Positions 1 to 7,537 of a stretch of 64,000 nucleotides of DNA are shown one piece after another. The notes under the pieces were generated by a model, which saw only the letters and a program-made list of their open reading frames with translations, did no database searches and was not told the DNA's origin. A program made the position numbers and the translations under genes. The stretch is taken from NCBI RefSeq assembly GCF_002754195.1, contig NZ_PEEU01000001.1:5146001-5210000 (forward strand), in the 5' to 3' direction. The DNA is from Flavobacterium sp. 9. GTDB taxonomy: Bacteria > Bacteroidota > Bacteroidia > Flavobacteriales > Flavobacteriaceae. Within the stretch, counting starts at the first letter, position 1. The number at the start of each line of letters is the position of its first letter.

Positions 1-203
1 CCTATGCTTCCTTTTCCGTCACGTTCAGCCGGAGAACCATCCATTAAAGAAGTGTATAAAATCTGATCTGTTTTATCATATAGTACTGATTCAGGAACTG
101 GCAGAATAGTATCTGTTACCCAAATTCTAGTTAGAGAATGTTGAGCAATACCTGAAAAACTTAAAATAAAAAGTAATAAAAAATAAATAATATTTTTCTT
201 CAT
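1..203 (-). CDS. SMP-30/gluconolactonase-like secreted protein, N-terminal part (cut by window edge)
   Basis: Only the first 67 codons lie in the window; the frame is open to base 1. The start is ATG at 203. Residues 1-20 form a signal peptide (MKK followed by a hydrophobic run ending FSGIAQ). The mature part contains LPVPESVLYD and LMDGSPAERDGKG, which resemble the first blade of SMP-30/gluconolactonase/LRE beta-propellers, a family that often hydrolyses sugar lactones. It lies 63 bases after the small membrane protein and in the same direction as the lactone-oxidase-like gene, which fits a shared role in lactone chemistry (inference). The catalytic metal site lies outside the window, so the family call rests on about 45 residues. 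Confidence 0.6.
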   Translation of the reverse strand, partial: MKKNIIYFLLLFILSFSGIAQHSLTRIWVTDTILPVPESVLYDKTDQILYTSLMDGSPAERDGKGSI

Positions 204-266
204 TAGGATTAGTTTTGAGGTTGTTTTTTCTATATTTAGAGAATGGCTTTAGCCAAAATCGTTTAA

Positions 267-554
267 TTATTTTCTTGCTTTTCGATTTAGTAAATAAGAA
301 TAAGTAAAATGAGTTAACAAAACTAGTGCTATTCCAATATTCCAATAAATTTTAAAGTAAGCAAATGCATTATAAAAGCAATATAAAGAATCTTTAGGTT
401 CATCATCAACTTGAAAATAAATAGGAAAGACAATTAAAAAAAGTGATAGAAATATTGATAGAATTATGAGACGACCATATTTGATTTTAAAATGATCAAC
501 CAAGCCATAACATAACATTTGAATGATTAATATTACCAGAAAAAACTTCTCCAT
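267..554 (-). CDS. Small membrane protein, unknown function
   Basis: This is a 95-residue protein with about three hydrophobic segments: residues 3-18, roughly 28-48, and about 68-88. It ends in a basic tail (NRKARK). The loop between segments 2 and 3 contains the acidic stretch QVDDEPKDS and a YCFYNAFAYFKIYW cluster. I do not recognise a family. It starts 14 bases after the FAD oxidoreductase stop and reads in the same direction, so it is very likely co-transcribed. It may be a membrane partner of the oxidoreductase, but nothing in the sequence proves this. Confidence 0.6.
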   Translation of the reverse strand: MEKFFLVILIIQMLCYGLVDHFKIKYGRLIILSIFLSLFLIVFPIYFQVDDEPKDSLYCFYNAFAYFKIYWNIGIALVLLTHFTYSYLLNRKARK

Positions 555-568
555 AGTTTTAAATCATT

Positions 569-3085
569 TTAATAATCATAAACGTGTTCGATCGTAACTC
601 TTTCGTTTCTTGCTTTCTTAATAAAAGGCAATAATTTATTGACAGGCAAAAAGTAAACATTTCTTTTTAATTTATCATTAGTAACAATTTTTGATTGATA
701 TAATAATTTTGTGTCTGCCAGATTTATATCTTTCGAATTGTCCATTATTGTAGAAACTGCAATTTCGTCATTCCCGGAAATTTCATAAATTTTTACATCC
801 TGATTCGAAAGTTTAATCATTTCAGTTGTAAAAGTTCCCCATCGCGTCACGGCAATAATCATTTTGTCGTCTCCTTTTTTAATGATTTTCAAGTCTTTAC
901 TTTCTTTAATAGTTTCAGTATTAGAAACTATTAAATAAATAACATTTGAAGGAGTTTCGTATGTCGATTGCGCTGCCCATTGAATAAGTTGCGAATAAAA
1001 AGCTTTAAACGAAAATTCAAAAGTAAATAATACTGTTCTTTCCCATTTTCTTAAAGTACTGCAATTCGAATTATCAGAGACAGTCCACACTTTTTTAATC
1101 CAATCTAAAAAATTAAATTCATACCACGCAGTTTGGTATATAAAATCGCTGTAAGCGCTTTGAGCTTCGATTATTGTTTCTTCTTGTTTTGATATTTGTT
1201 CTTCGGTAAATAACGAAAAGAAACGTCCAATCGTGTTTTCATAAATGATTTTTGCTCCGTATTCCATTGTCATACTTGCGCCAATGACTTGCAGCATTGT
1301 TTTATATTCACTGTTTTCGGGATAAGCTTCTGAAGTTAATTTCAGCGAACGATCATAAAGTTTCCAATATTCATCAATTGATTTATAGAATGGAAAATCA
1401 GATGGGTTTTTACCGCTTTTTAGATAATCAGCATATTCCTTCGGGTTATAAACTAAATACCATTCCGGAACCGTGAGAATTGTTTGTTCTTCGGCTCTGA
1501 AATATTCTTTTATCTTCTTTTTTTCACGCGTCAAATTATTTTGCGCATAAGGATTATACTTGTCCAGTAACTTGTTTGTAAAGCGCTGATCAGGATCGAG
1601 TTTGTTTTTTATTTCGAAATATTTAGCACTATTTGGATATCCTTTTTGAAACTGTTCAATAGTTGCATGAGGCTGATAGGGAAGATACCACGTTCCGTTT
1701 TCGCTCAAAATAGCGTCAGTCATTTCAAGAGTCCATTTCTTGACATCGTCTTTTGCTTCCTGATTTGTTCCTTGTTTGTAATAAATCACAAAAGCAAAAA
1801 CCTCTTTGTTTGCCCACGAAAGATAACTTTCATGATCCGGCAAAGCATGTCTTAGTGAAACATTGATGACATTTACTTTGTTATTTTGAAAAATAGCACT
1901 CATTTTCGGGATAAATGACTTTATATTTTCAACCGGAATAAAGTATTCTTGCAAGACATAAGTTTCTTTTTCGCGAGAAGCAGGTTCTAATTCCTTAACA
2001 TCATAACTTGCTTCCTTATTTCTCCAGCGTACTATTTCGGGAAAATAAAACAAAGGATCAATCGTATATTCGCGAATCCATTTTCCGGAATTTCCCCAGG
2101 AAACCATTCCCGAAACTCTTGATTCCAACAAATAATTTTCATCTTCGGGTATTAATCGTTCTGTATCAGTTAATGGTTTTGTGGTTTTTTCCCATGAAAT
2201 ACTCATTATTTTATCGTATTTCGGCGGATATAAATTACCATTTTGAAAAACAACATTGGTATTATTCCGAATGTTTTTGTCAAAATAAGCTTTATAATCT
2301 TCGATGTCCATTACCTGATGAAATCGTTCTACTTTTTCATTATCAACCAATTTTAAAGTAGCTTCGGCAATAACACCAATTCCTCCATAACCGCCAATTG
2401 CAGCATTAAAAACCTCTTGATTTACTTCTCGATTGGCAATTATAATATCACCATTTGCCGTAATTATTTTTAATTCTAAAACCGACGAAATAATTGGACC
2501 ATGACCAATATATCTTCCGTGACAATTTACTGATATAGCGCCGCCAACGGTAAAATTAGAATAGGTTTGCATTATTTTTATAGACAAATTCAGCGGATCG
2601 ATCACTTTTTGAATGTCTCTCCAGCGAATTCCCGCTTGTACCGTAATTTCTTTTTTGGTGGTGTCAATCTTTACAATTTTATTGAAAGATCTCATATCGA
2701 TATGCAAACTGTTTTCAAAAGCAGTTTGTCCGCCCATACTGTATTTTCCTCCGCCTATAGAAATTGGTCCTGTCGTATTTTTTATGGCATCGATAATTTC
2801 ATTTTCCGTTTTTGGTCTGATAATTTTATTCGCCTGAATAGGATTTATTTGTGTAATATCATTCAGCGTTTTGTTCTCAATAACGGTATTGAATTTTGAA
2901 TCTCCCGAAAATTCAATCAGCAGGAAAATGTATAAAACGAATAAAATAAAACCATAGAATGGAATCGATCTGCGCTTTTTTCTATTAATAAACCGAATGG
3001 CTTTTTTAATCCCAGACCAAATCAGTTTTATTATTTTTAGCAAATAAGTAATTATAAGTCGAATAAAGCGGTAGATTTTCTTCAT
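569..3085 (-). CDS. Membrane-anchored FAD-binding oxidoreductase (sugar-lactone-oxidase-like) with an unknown C-terminal domain
   Basis: 838 residues. A very basic N-terminus precedes one membrane segment (about 43-60). A PCMH-type FAD-binding domain follows (about 85-260) with GPISIGGGKYSMGGQ, GGAISVNCHG and GGYGGIGVIAEATLKL. The central part ends in a stretch like the C-terminus of D-arabinono-/L-gulono-lactone oxidases (HATIEQFQKGYP, KNKLDPDQRFTNKLL, about 500-530). The position often occupied by a flavinylated His is Lys here (GGGKYS), so FAD is probably non-covalent. Beyond about residue 540 lie some 300 residues (starting near LTVPEWYLVYNPKEYADYL) that I cannot assign. Family knowledge suggests oxidation of an aldonolactone or similar polyol; the substrate is unknown. 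It sits 20 bases after the methyltransferase-like gene, in an apparent operon. Confidence 0.75.
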   Translation of the reverse strand: MKKIYRFIRLIITYLLKIIKLIWSGIKKAIRFINRKKRRSIPFYGFILFVLYIFLLIEFSGDSKFNTVIENKTLNDITQINPIQANKIIRPKTENEIIDAIKNTTGPISIGGGKYSMGGQTAFENSLHIDMRSFNKIVKIDTTKKEITVQAGIRWRDIQKVIDPLNLSIKIMQTYSNFTVGGAISVNCHGRYIGHGPIISSVLELKIITANGDIIIANREVNQEVFNAAIGGYGGIGVIAEATLKLVDNEKVERFHQVMDIEDYKAYFDKNIRNNTNVVFQNGNLYPPKYDKIMSISWEKTTKPLTDTERLIPEDENYLLESRVSGMVSWGNSGKWIREYTIDPLFYFPEIVRWRNKEASYDVKELEPASREKETYVLQEYFIPVENIKSFIPKMSAIFQNNKVNVINVSLRHALPDHESYLSWANKEVFAFVIYYKQGTNQEAKDDVKKWTLEMTDAILSENGTWYLPYQPHATIEQFQKGYPNSAKYFEIKNKLDPDQRFTNKLLDKYNPYAQNNLTREKKKIKEYFRAEEQTILTVPEWYLVYNPKEYADYLKSGKNPSDFPFYKSIDEYWKLYDRSLKLTSEAYPENSEYKTMLQVIGASMTMEYGAKIIYENTIGRFFSLFTEEQISKQEETIIEAQSAYSDFIYQTAWYEFNFLDWIKKVWTVSDNSNCSTLRKWERTVLFTFEFSFKAFYSQLIQWAAQSTYETPSNVIYLIVSNTETIKESKDLKIIKKGDDKMIIAVTRWGTFTTEMIKLSNQDVKIYEISGNDEIAVSTIMDNSKDINLADTKLLYQSKIVTNDKLKRNVYFLPVNKLLPFIKKARNERVTIEHVYDY

Positions 3086-3105
3086 AAAAATGTGTCGAAA
3101 AATAA

Positions 3106-4047
3106 TTAGATTTTTGTGAAAACCATTAAAGCATTTTTGGTAGGATCTCCTTTTTGATACAATGTTTTTTTTGTGAATTTGAATCCAATTTTTTCGACAA
3201 AATCACTAATAAAGTCTAAAGAATAAAAGTTTCTAACCTCTTTGGCATTGTATTCCCAAGTTTCATTTACGCCCAAATTAAAAACGTCGTGAGCAAGTGC
3301 CACTAAGACTTTTTGATCTTCGGTATCGCAATTATGATCTCTTAAAATAAGTTTTCCGCCAACTCGCATTGTATCTCTGATAGACGAAATGTATTGCGTT
3401 CGCAAATCTATTGGACAATGATGAAAACCAATATATACAGTTACAAGATCTAAACTATTGTGCGGTACATGATCTGCAAATTTGGTTTCGTAATTGGTAA
3501 ACTGAATATATTCTGCGCCAACGGCAATTTGACCGCGCTCGACCATTTCGGTAAAGGAATATTTTGGTTTTCGTCCATCAGCATAATATCTTTTTCCTTT
3601 AATGGAAATACTTTCTTCCAGATAATCCAAATATCTGCCCGAAGAACCAATTTCTAAATAGCCATTATAAGAAGTTCCTTCGCCAAGTAAAGCGACGGTT
3701 TCTATAGACATTTCATTTTTTTGATGCATCAAAGCAGGAAGTTGATATCGAACGCTTGATAAAATGGGCGTAATGTCGTCTAGTTTTGATTGTGTTGCAA
3801 TATAAATTTCTTTGTCTGTAGTTTTTGAAATCGTATTGTCGTAAATTAATTTATGGAATTCAGTTTCCGGATATAAATTAAATACGTTTTTCAGAAACAA
3901 AAAGAACTGATTTTTAAGCTTAGAATTGGTGTAGATATATTTGAAATTACTTCTGATTAACGAAGTTGAATTAAGTATTATATTCGGAAACAATTGTGCT
4001 GAGGTAACAAAGAGTAATGTTGTTTTAATGAAATTCCTTCTTATCAT
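3106..4047 (-). CDS. Putative SAM-dependent methyltransferase with Tat-like signal peptide
   Basis: The chosen ATG at 4047 gives a product beginning MIRRNFIKTTLLF, a twin-arginine-like motif before a hydrophobic stretch; a frame extension to 4092 would only bury it. The central region carries a class I methyltransferase layout: motif I-like EIGSSGRYLDYL, then NSLDLVTVYIGFHHCP (post-I/IV region) and MRVGGKLILRDHNCD (motif V/VI), as in Methyltransf_11/23 proteins. The first 100 residues are not recognisable. The gene is first of a minus-strand run with the FAD oxidoreductase 20 bases downstream. An exported SAM enzyme would be odd because SAM is cytoplasmic, so the N-terminus may be a membrane anchor instead. 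The fold is fairly clear; location and substrate are unknown. Confidence 0.65.
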   Translation of the reverse strand: MIRRNFIKTTLLFVTSAQLFPNIILNSTSLIRSNFKYIYTNSKLKNQFFLFLKNVFNLYPETEFHKLIYDNTISKTTDKEIYIATQSKLDDITPILSSVRYQLPALMHQKNEMSIETVALLGEGTSYNGYLEIGSSGRYLDYLEESISIKGKRYYADGRKPKYSFTEMVERGQIAVGAEYIQFTNYETKFADHVPHNSLDLVTVYIGFHHCPIDLRTQYISSIRDTMRVGGKLILRDHNCDTEDQKVLVALAHDVFNLGVNETWEYNAKEVRNFYSLDFISDFVEKIGFKFTKKTLYQKGDPTKNALMVFTKI

Positions 4048-4163
4048 AATTGTTTTTAATATAAGTAATATAATTCTTTCTTTTTCTGGCAAATATAGAC
4101 TTTAATTCAAAGGTTAATTATTTTTATTTGAATTCATATTGACTAAACAAATTAATTTCATCA

Positions 4164-5213
4164 TTAATCCAATAATCCGCTATTCAGCACTATTTTTCGA
4201 ATTTCAGATTCAAAATAATAAGCGATATCTAAATTGTCAAAAGCTTGGTTTTCGAGAATAATAATACTTGTCTGGGTTTTTGGATAATATAAATTTACCG
4301 ATGTAAATCCTTGATCAGGAACAATTCCGGTATGACCAAATTCTTTAATTTTTGATTCATCGTTGATTCGGATTCCATATCCATAACCAATTTCTTTATC
4401 GCCAAATACCGAATGTTGGTTTGTGATCGTATAAGTAGTCATTCGGCCATAAGTTCCCACGTTCAAAAGTTTACCGTTATGCAACAAATTATTCCAAATA
4501 GCTAAATCTTCAACTGTGCTCACAAGTCCTGCAGCAGGAATTCTCTCTTTAGGAACAATAACACCTTTTATTTCTTTGGTTGTATTGTCTTTAGAAAAAT
4601 GGCGACCGTTTACAACTTCATCTTTGTTAGAGTCATTCGGAAAAAAACTATCTCTCATATAGTTCTTCTTGAACAATTCGGTTACAACAGATTCGTATGT
4701 TTTGTTGGTTACCCTTTCGATAATTTGAGCTAATAAAATATAATTCAAATCAGAGTATTTAAATTGACTTCCGACAGGAAAAATCGTTGGTTTATCAAGA
4801 TCAACAATTCCCGAAGTGTGATTTAACAAGTTCTCGACAGTTACAGTACTTGTCCAGGGTTGTTTTAGGTTTGGCAAATATTTTTTTATAGGAGTAATTA
4901 AAACTATTTTTCCTTTTTCGACTTCCTGAAGAATTAGAACAGCGGTAATTTGCTTGCTATTAGATAAAATAACAAAAGGATCATCTAATTTAAGAGGTGT
5001 TTTTTTTGCAAAATCAGAATAGCCATATGCTTTAGAATATTTGATTTTTCCTTTTTGAGAAACTAAGATTGTTCCGTTAAAAGGTCGAACCGAATTTGTT
5101 TTAATCAAGCTGTCTATTTTGGCACTATAATTATCTTTTTGAGCAAAAATAGTTTGATTCGATACAAAAAATAGGAGTAAGGCAATAGGAAGAAAAGGTA
5201 ACTTGTTTTTCAT
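4164..5213 (-). CDS. Secreted serine hydrolase, beta-lactamase/class C family
   Basis: 349 residues with a signal peptide (1-24, ending TIFAQ). The nucleophile motif SxxK is S84-N-S-K87. The second motif reads Tyr-Ser-Asp (FKYSDLNYILLAQII) where class C enzymes have Tyr-x-Asn. A HTG motif (EFGHTGIVPDQG) is near the C-terminus. This is the layout of the Beta-lactamase (PF00144) superfamily, which covers class C beta-lactamases, D-Ala-D-Ala carboxypeptidases and esterases. The Asp in the second motif and the short length favour a peptidase/esterase over an antibiotic-hydrolysing enzyme (inference). It lies 116 bases upstream of the methyltransferase-like gene in the same direction, so it could share its transcript. 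Confidence 0.75.
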   Translation of the reverse strand: MKNKLPFLPIALLLFFVSNQTIFAQKDNYSAKIDSLIKTNSVRPFNGTILVSQKGKIKYSKAYGYSDFAKKTPLKLDDPFVILSNSKQITAVLILQEVEKGKIVLITPIKKYLPNLKQPWTSTVTVENLLNHTSGIVDLDKPTIFPVGSQFKYSDLNYILLAQIIERVTNKTYESVVTELFKKNYMRDSFFPNDSNKDEVVNGRHFSKDNTTKEIKGVIVPKERIPAAGLVSTVEDLAIWNNLLHNGKLLNVGTYGRMTTYTITNQHSVFGDKEIGYGYGIRINDESKIKEFGHTGIVPDQGFTSVNLYYPKTQTSIIILENQAFDNLDIAYYFESEIRKIVLNSGLLD

Positions 5214-5300
5214 TTTTTGTAAAAGTGGTTTGGTGTTTTATGATTAAGGATTAATTGTAAAAGTAATAGAATCTTTGTTTATATGTTGTATACTTTTTTG

Positions 5301-5485
5301 TTCCATCGGAACATCTCATCGGTAAAAAAAAAGATCGTGAAAAATATCGTCCTGTAAGGACGTTTGACAAATTGTGTGTTTAATCTGCATGTATTTTTGA
5401 TGTAATTATCTATAAAATCAAACGTTCCTACGGAACGTAAAAAATGCCGTATTTATTTGGCTACCGATGAGATGTTCCGATGGAA
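5301..5485. repeat. 185-bp element with perfect 24-bp terminal inverted repeats
   Basis: The left arm (5301-5324, beginning TTCCATCGGAACATC) and right arm (5462-5485) are perfect reverse complements. Inside are two shorter palindromes built on the same theme (CGTCCTGTAAGGACG near 5349 and CGTTCCTACGGAACG near 5423). It has no coding capacity. The structure parallels the element at 38373-38529, suggesting a family of paired REP/MITE-like elements. Confidence 0.75.
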
Positions 5486-5505
5486 TAAATTGTTGTTATT
5501 TAACC

Positions 5506-5539
5506 AAAAAAGCTACAAGTTTTGAGTTTGTAGCTTTTT
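5506..5539 (-). terminator. Rho-independent terminator of the YD-repeat lipoprotein gene
   Basis: Twelve-base arms (AAAAAGCTACAA and its complement) flank an 8-9 base loop, with a T-run on the minus strand. It lies just beyond the stop codon at 5550. Confidence 0.75.
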
Positions 5540-5549
5540 GTATGATTTG

Positions 5550-6545
5550 TTATTCGTATGTATATAAAGTTTTTAATACATATGGCACAGCAAGCGGATT
5601 TGCGATATTGGTTGTTGTACGTTTAGATTCGGTTAGATAACCATCAGCATCATAAACATATTCGTAGTCGTATCTTTGCTCATATTCGGTTACACCATTA
5701 GATACCGCTTTAAATTTCCAATCTACAATGTGCATCCAATCATAAATATAACATCTAAAGATTGGTTCACTAGAATAAATTCCCGCTTTTGTATAATCTA
5801 CTGTTAGCTCATAAGTTATATTTGTGATTTTGTCTTTATACTCATATTCACTAGTTGTAGTTCCTGGTTTTAGAGTTGCGTAATTCTTTTCAGTCTGAAC
5901 GATATTAACGAAAACTTTATTCCCTTCATAAGTATATAAATAAGTCGCCGTTAACGGATTTTCAACTTCAGTATAAGAGTATTCGCCGTTATCTTCCAGT
6001 TTTTCAATTTCCTGAATATAAGTTCCGTTTGCAACTTCTTTGATATCACGTCCAATTTCATCATAGAAAATATCAGTTATAGTTCCGTCGCTGCCAGTTA
6101 CTTTCGAAATAAATCCTCCGCTATTAATTTCTGCTACAATATCAGCATAATAAGTACTTGTTACCTGATTTGCATCATTAAAATTAAACTTCGTAATGTT
6201 TTTGTACAACTGATTATTTCTATATCTGTCTACCGAATTCAGGCGACCTTTGGAATCATACGTATAACGATTATCAGTAATATTAGTTTGAACGTCATTT
6301 CCTGCCTGATCTTTGGACAATCTAAAGCTATACATTTTAACAAGATGTTTAGTTGTCGGAGCAGATTTTCCGGTACTTTTTGCCGTTTGTTTTTTTGGAA
6401 CTAATTGTATCGCTGGTTTAAAAACTTCCTGATTTGGCAATCTAGGATCAATTGTTTCTGCCGTAGCAGTATCTTCGTTACTTTGGCAATTAACAAATAA
6501 TAGCGCTGTAAAAGCAAGAAGTGTTTTTAGAATAATTTTCTTCAT
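5550..6545 (-). CDS. Lipoprotein with YD/RHS-like repeats
   Basis: 331 residues. The signal peptide ends in a lipobox (LLFVNC, Cys about 20). Two stretches look like YD repeats (YTYDSKGRLNSVDRYRNN and YEYVYDADGYLTES), separated by Tyr-rich beta-strand-like segments, consistent with a small RHS/YD-type beta structure on the cell surface or in the periplasm. Such stand-alone lipoproteins are common in flavobacteria and their role is unknown. It has its own terminator just downstream and no obvious operon partners. The call as lipoprotein is firm; the function is not known. Confidence 0.7.
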   Translation of the reverse strand: MKKIILKTLLAFTALLFVNCQSNEDTATAETIDPRLPNQEVFKPAIQLVPKKQTAKSTGKSAPTTKHLVKMYSFRLSKDQAGNDVQTNITDNRYTYDSKGRLNSVDRYRNNQLYKNITKFNFNDANQVTSTYYADIVAEINSGGFISKVTGSDGTITDIFYDEIGRDIKEVANGTYIQEIEKLEDNGEYSYTEVENPLTATYLYTYEGNKVFVNIVQTEKNYATLKPGTTTSEYEYKDKITNITYELTVDYTKAGIYSSEPIFRCYIYDWMHIVDWKFKAVSNGVTEYEQRYDYEYVYDADGYLTESKRTTTNIANPLAVPYVLKTLYTYE

Positions 6546-7044
6546 TTGTAGTTTTTGGATTTTGGTTTTTTTTTGATTTCTGAGTAATTCTCAATCTTGA
6601 TTTATAGTACACAAATGTCGATTTTATTTTCACTATTTTTTTACGGGAAGCCGTAAAAACGCAATAATATTTAAGGAATATTATCTGTGTAAATTTGTAG
6701 TAATTTGGTTAAAATAATATAGAAAAATCCGTTTTTATCAGCGTTTTCGCTTTAGCGAATCAGTAAAATCAGCGTATAATTTTGACGCGGATAAAACAGA
6801 TTTACTTCGTAAAAACGCAGATAAAAACGGATTTAATTTGTAATAAATTTACTTTTTAAAGCTTAACTTAATGACATTGAGCTTTAGCTGAAGAAATAGA
6901 ATTGCATTATAAAATGACTCTAGGATAATCTTTGGTATTTTTTGGCTAAAGCCGAATTTGTCACTTTATATAAATTATGAAAAGCGTATCTTACAAAAAC
7001 AGTTTGTTTTTTACCTAAATTTATTTTCGTCTAAGAATTTTAAA
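6546..7044. other. Non-coding gap of about 500 bases
   Basis: The gap lies between divergent genes (the lipoprotein on minus, the XRE gene on plus). It is strongly AT-rich. It contains the inverted repeat at 6725-6834 and ends in the promoter element of the XRE gene. I see no small open frame with a credible start. Confidence 0.5.
6725..6834. repeat. Inverted-repeat element with 23-bp arms, one mismatch
   Basis: The left arm is AAATCCGTTTTTATCAGCG plus TTTT (6725-6747) and the right arm is 6812-6834. A small internal hairpin (TTCGCTTTAGCGAA) lies between. A related AAATCAGC/AAATCCG string recurs at about 62554-62590, so this is probably one copy of a dispersed family. Confidence 0.6.
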
Positions 7045-7052
7045 TATCTTTG
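7045..7052 (+). promoter_or_regulatory. Bacteroidota -7 element (TATCTTTG)
   Basis: An exact match to the TAnnTTTG consensus used by the Bacteroidota primary sigma factor. Only four bases separate it from the ATG at 7057, so the transcript would be leaderless or nearly so. No convincing -33 TTG is visible. Confidence 0.5.
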
Positions 7053-7056
7053 AATT

Positions 7057-7449
7057 ATGAGTACAGCAATAAAACCAAAACATATCGGCAGAAATATAAG
7101 CCGTATCAGAGAGCTTAAAGATATGAAGCAGGAAGCACTGGCACAAGCTATAGGGACAAATCAGCAGGCAATTTCAGCTATTGAAAACAGCGAAACTGTA
7201 GACGAACAAAAACTAATTGAGATAGCAAAAGCTCTTGAGGTTTCTGTTGAAGCAATTAAAAGCTTTTCAGACGATGGCGTTATTAATTACTTTAATAGTT
7301 TTCATGATAATATTGTTACAACAGGAAGTATCTTTGCTACAAATTGCACTTTTAATCCTTTAGATAAAGTTGTAGAACTTTACGAACGTTTGGTGCAATC
7401 TGAAAAAGATAAAGTTGAATATTTAGAGAAATTATTGAACGGGAAGTAA
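7057..7449 (+). CDS. XRE-family helix-turn-helix transcriptional regulator
   Basis: 130 residues. An HTH_3 domain covers about 8-65: IGRNISRIRELKDMKQEALA, then AIGTNQQAISAIENSETVDEQ and KLIEIAKALEVSVEAIK. The C-terminal third (LDKVVELYERLVQSEKDKVEYLEKLL) is a probable coiled coil for dimerisation. This is a common flavobacterial type. It ends facing the OLD-like gene on the other strand, with a terminator between them, so it is a neighbour and not an operon partner. A regulatory link to that gene is only a guess. Confidence 0.85.
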   Translation: MSTAIKPKHIGRNISRIRELKDMKQEALAQAIGTNQQAISAIENSETVDEQKLIEIAKALEVSVEAIKSFSDDGVINYFNSFHDNIVTTGSIFATNCTFNPLDKVVELYERLVQSEKDKVEYLEKLLNGK

Positions 7450-7472
7450 CTGTTTTTAAACATATATTAAAT

Positions 7473-7507
7473 AAAAAAAGAGATCTTAATTTAAGATGTC
7501 TTTTTTT
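7473..7507. terminator. Bidirectional terminator between convergent genes
   Basis: Sixteen-base arms with one mismatch (AAAAAAGAGATCTTAA against TTAAGATGTCTTTTTT) give T-runs on both strands. It serves the XRE gene and the OLD-like gene. Confidence 0.7.
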
Positions 7508-7537
7508 ATTTATGTTCATGAGAGATGCTTGTGCATA

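Noticed and set aside
127..345. 72-codon minus-strand frame overlapping the SMP-30-like gene start
   Set aside because: Its reading frame is shifted against the real signal-peptide frame starting at 203 and its translation looks like random AT-rich sequence.
2008..2361. 117-codon plus-strand frame inside the FAD oxidoreductase gene
   Set aside because: Antisense to a coding domain with clear homology; no start region or motif.
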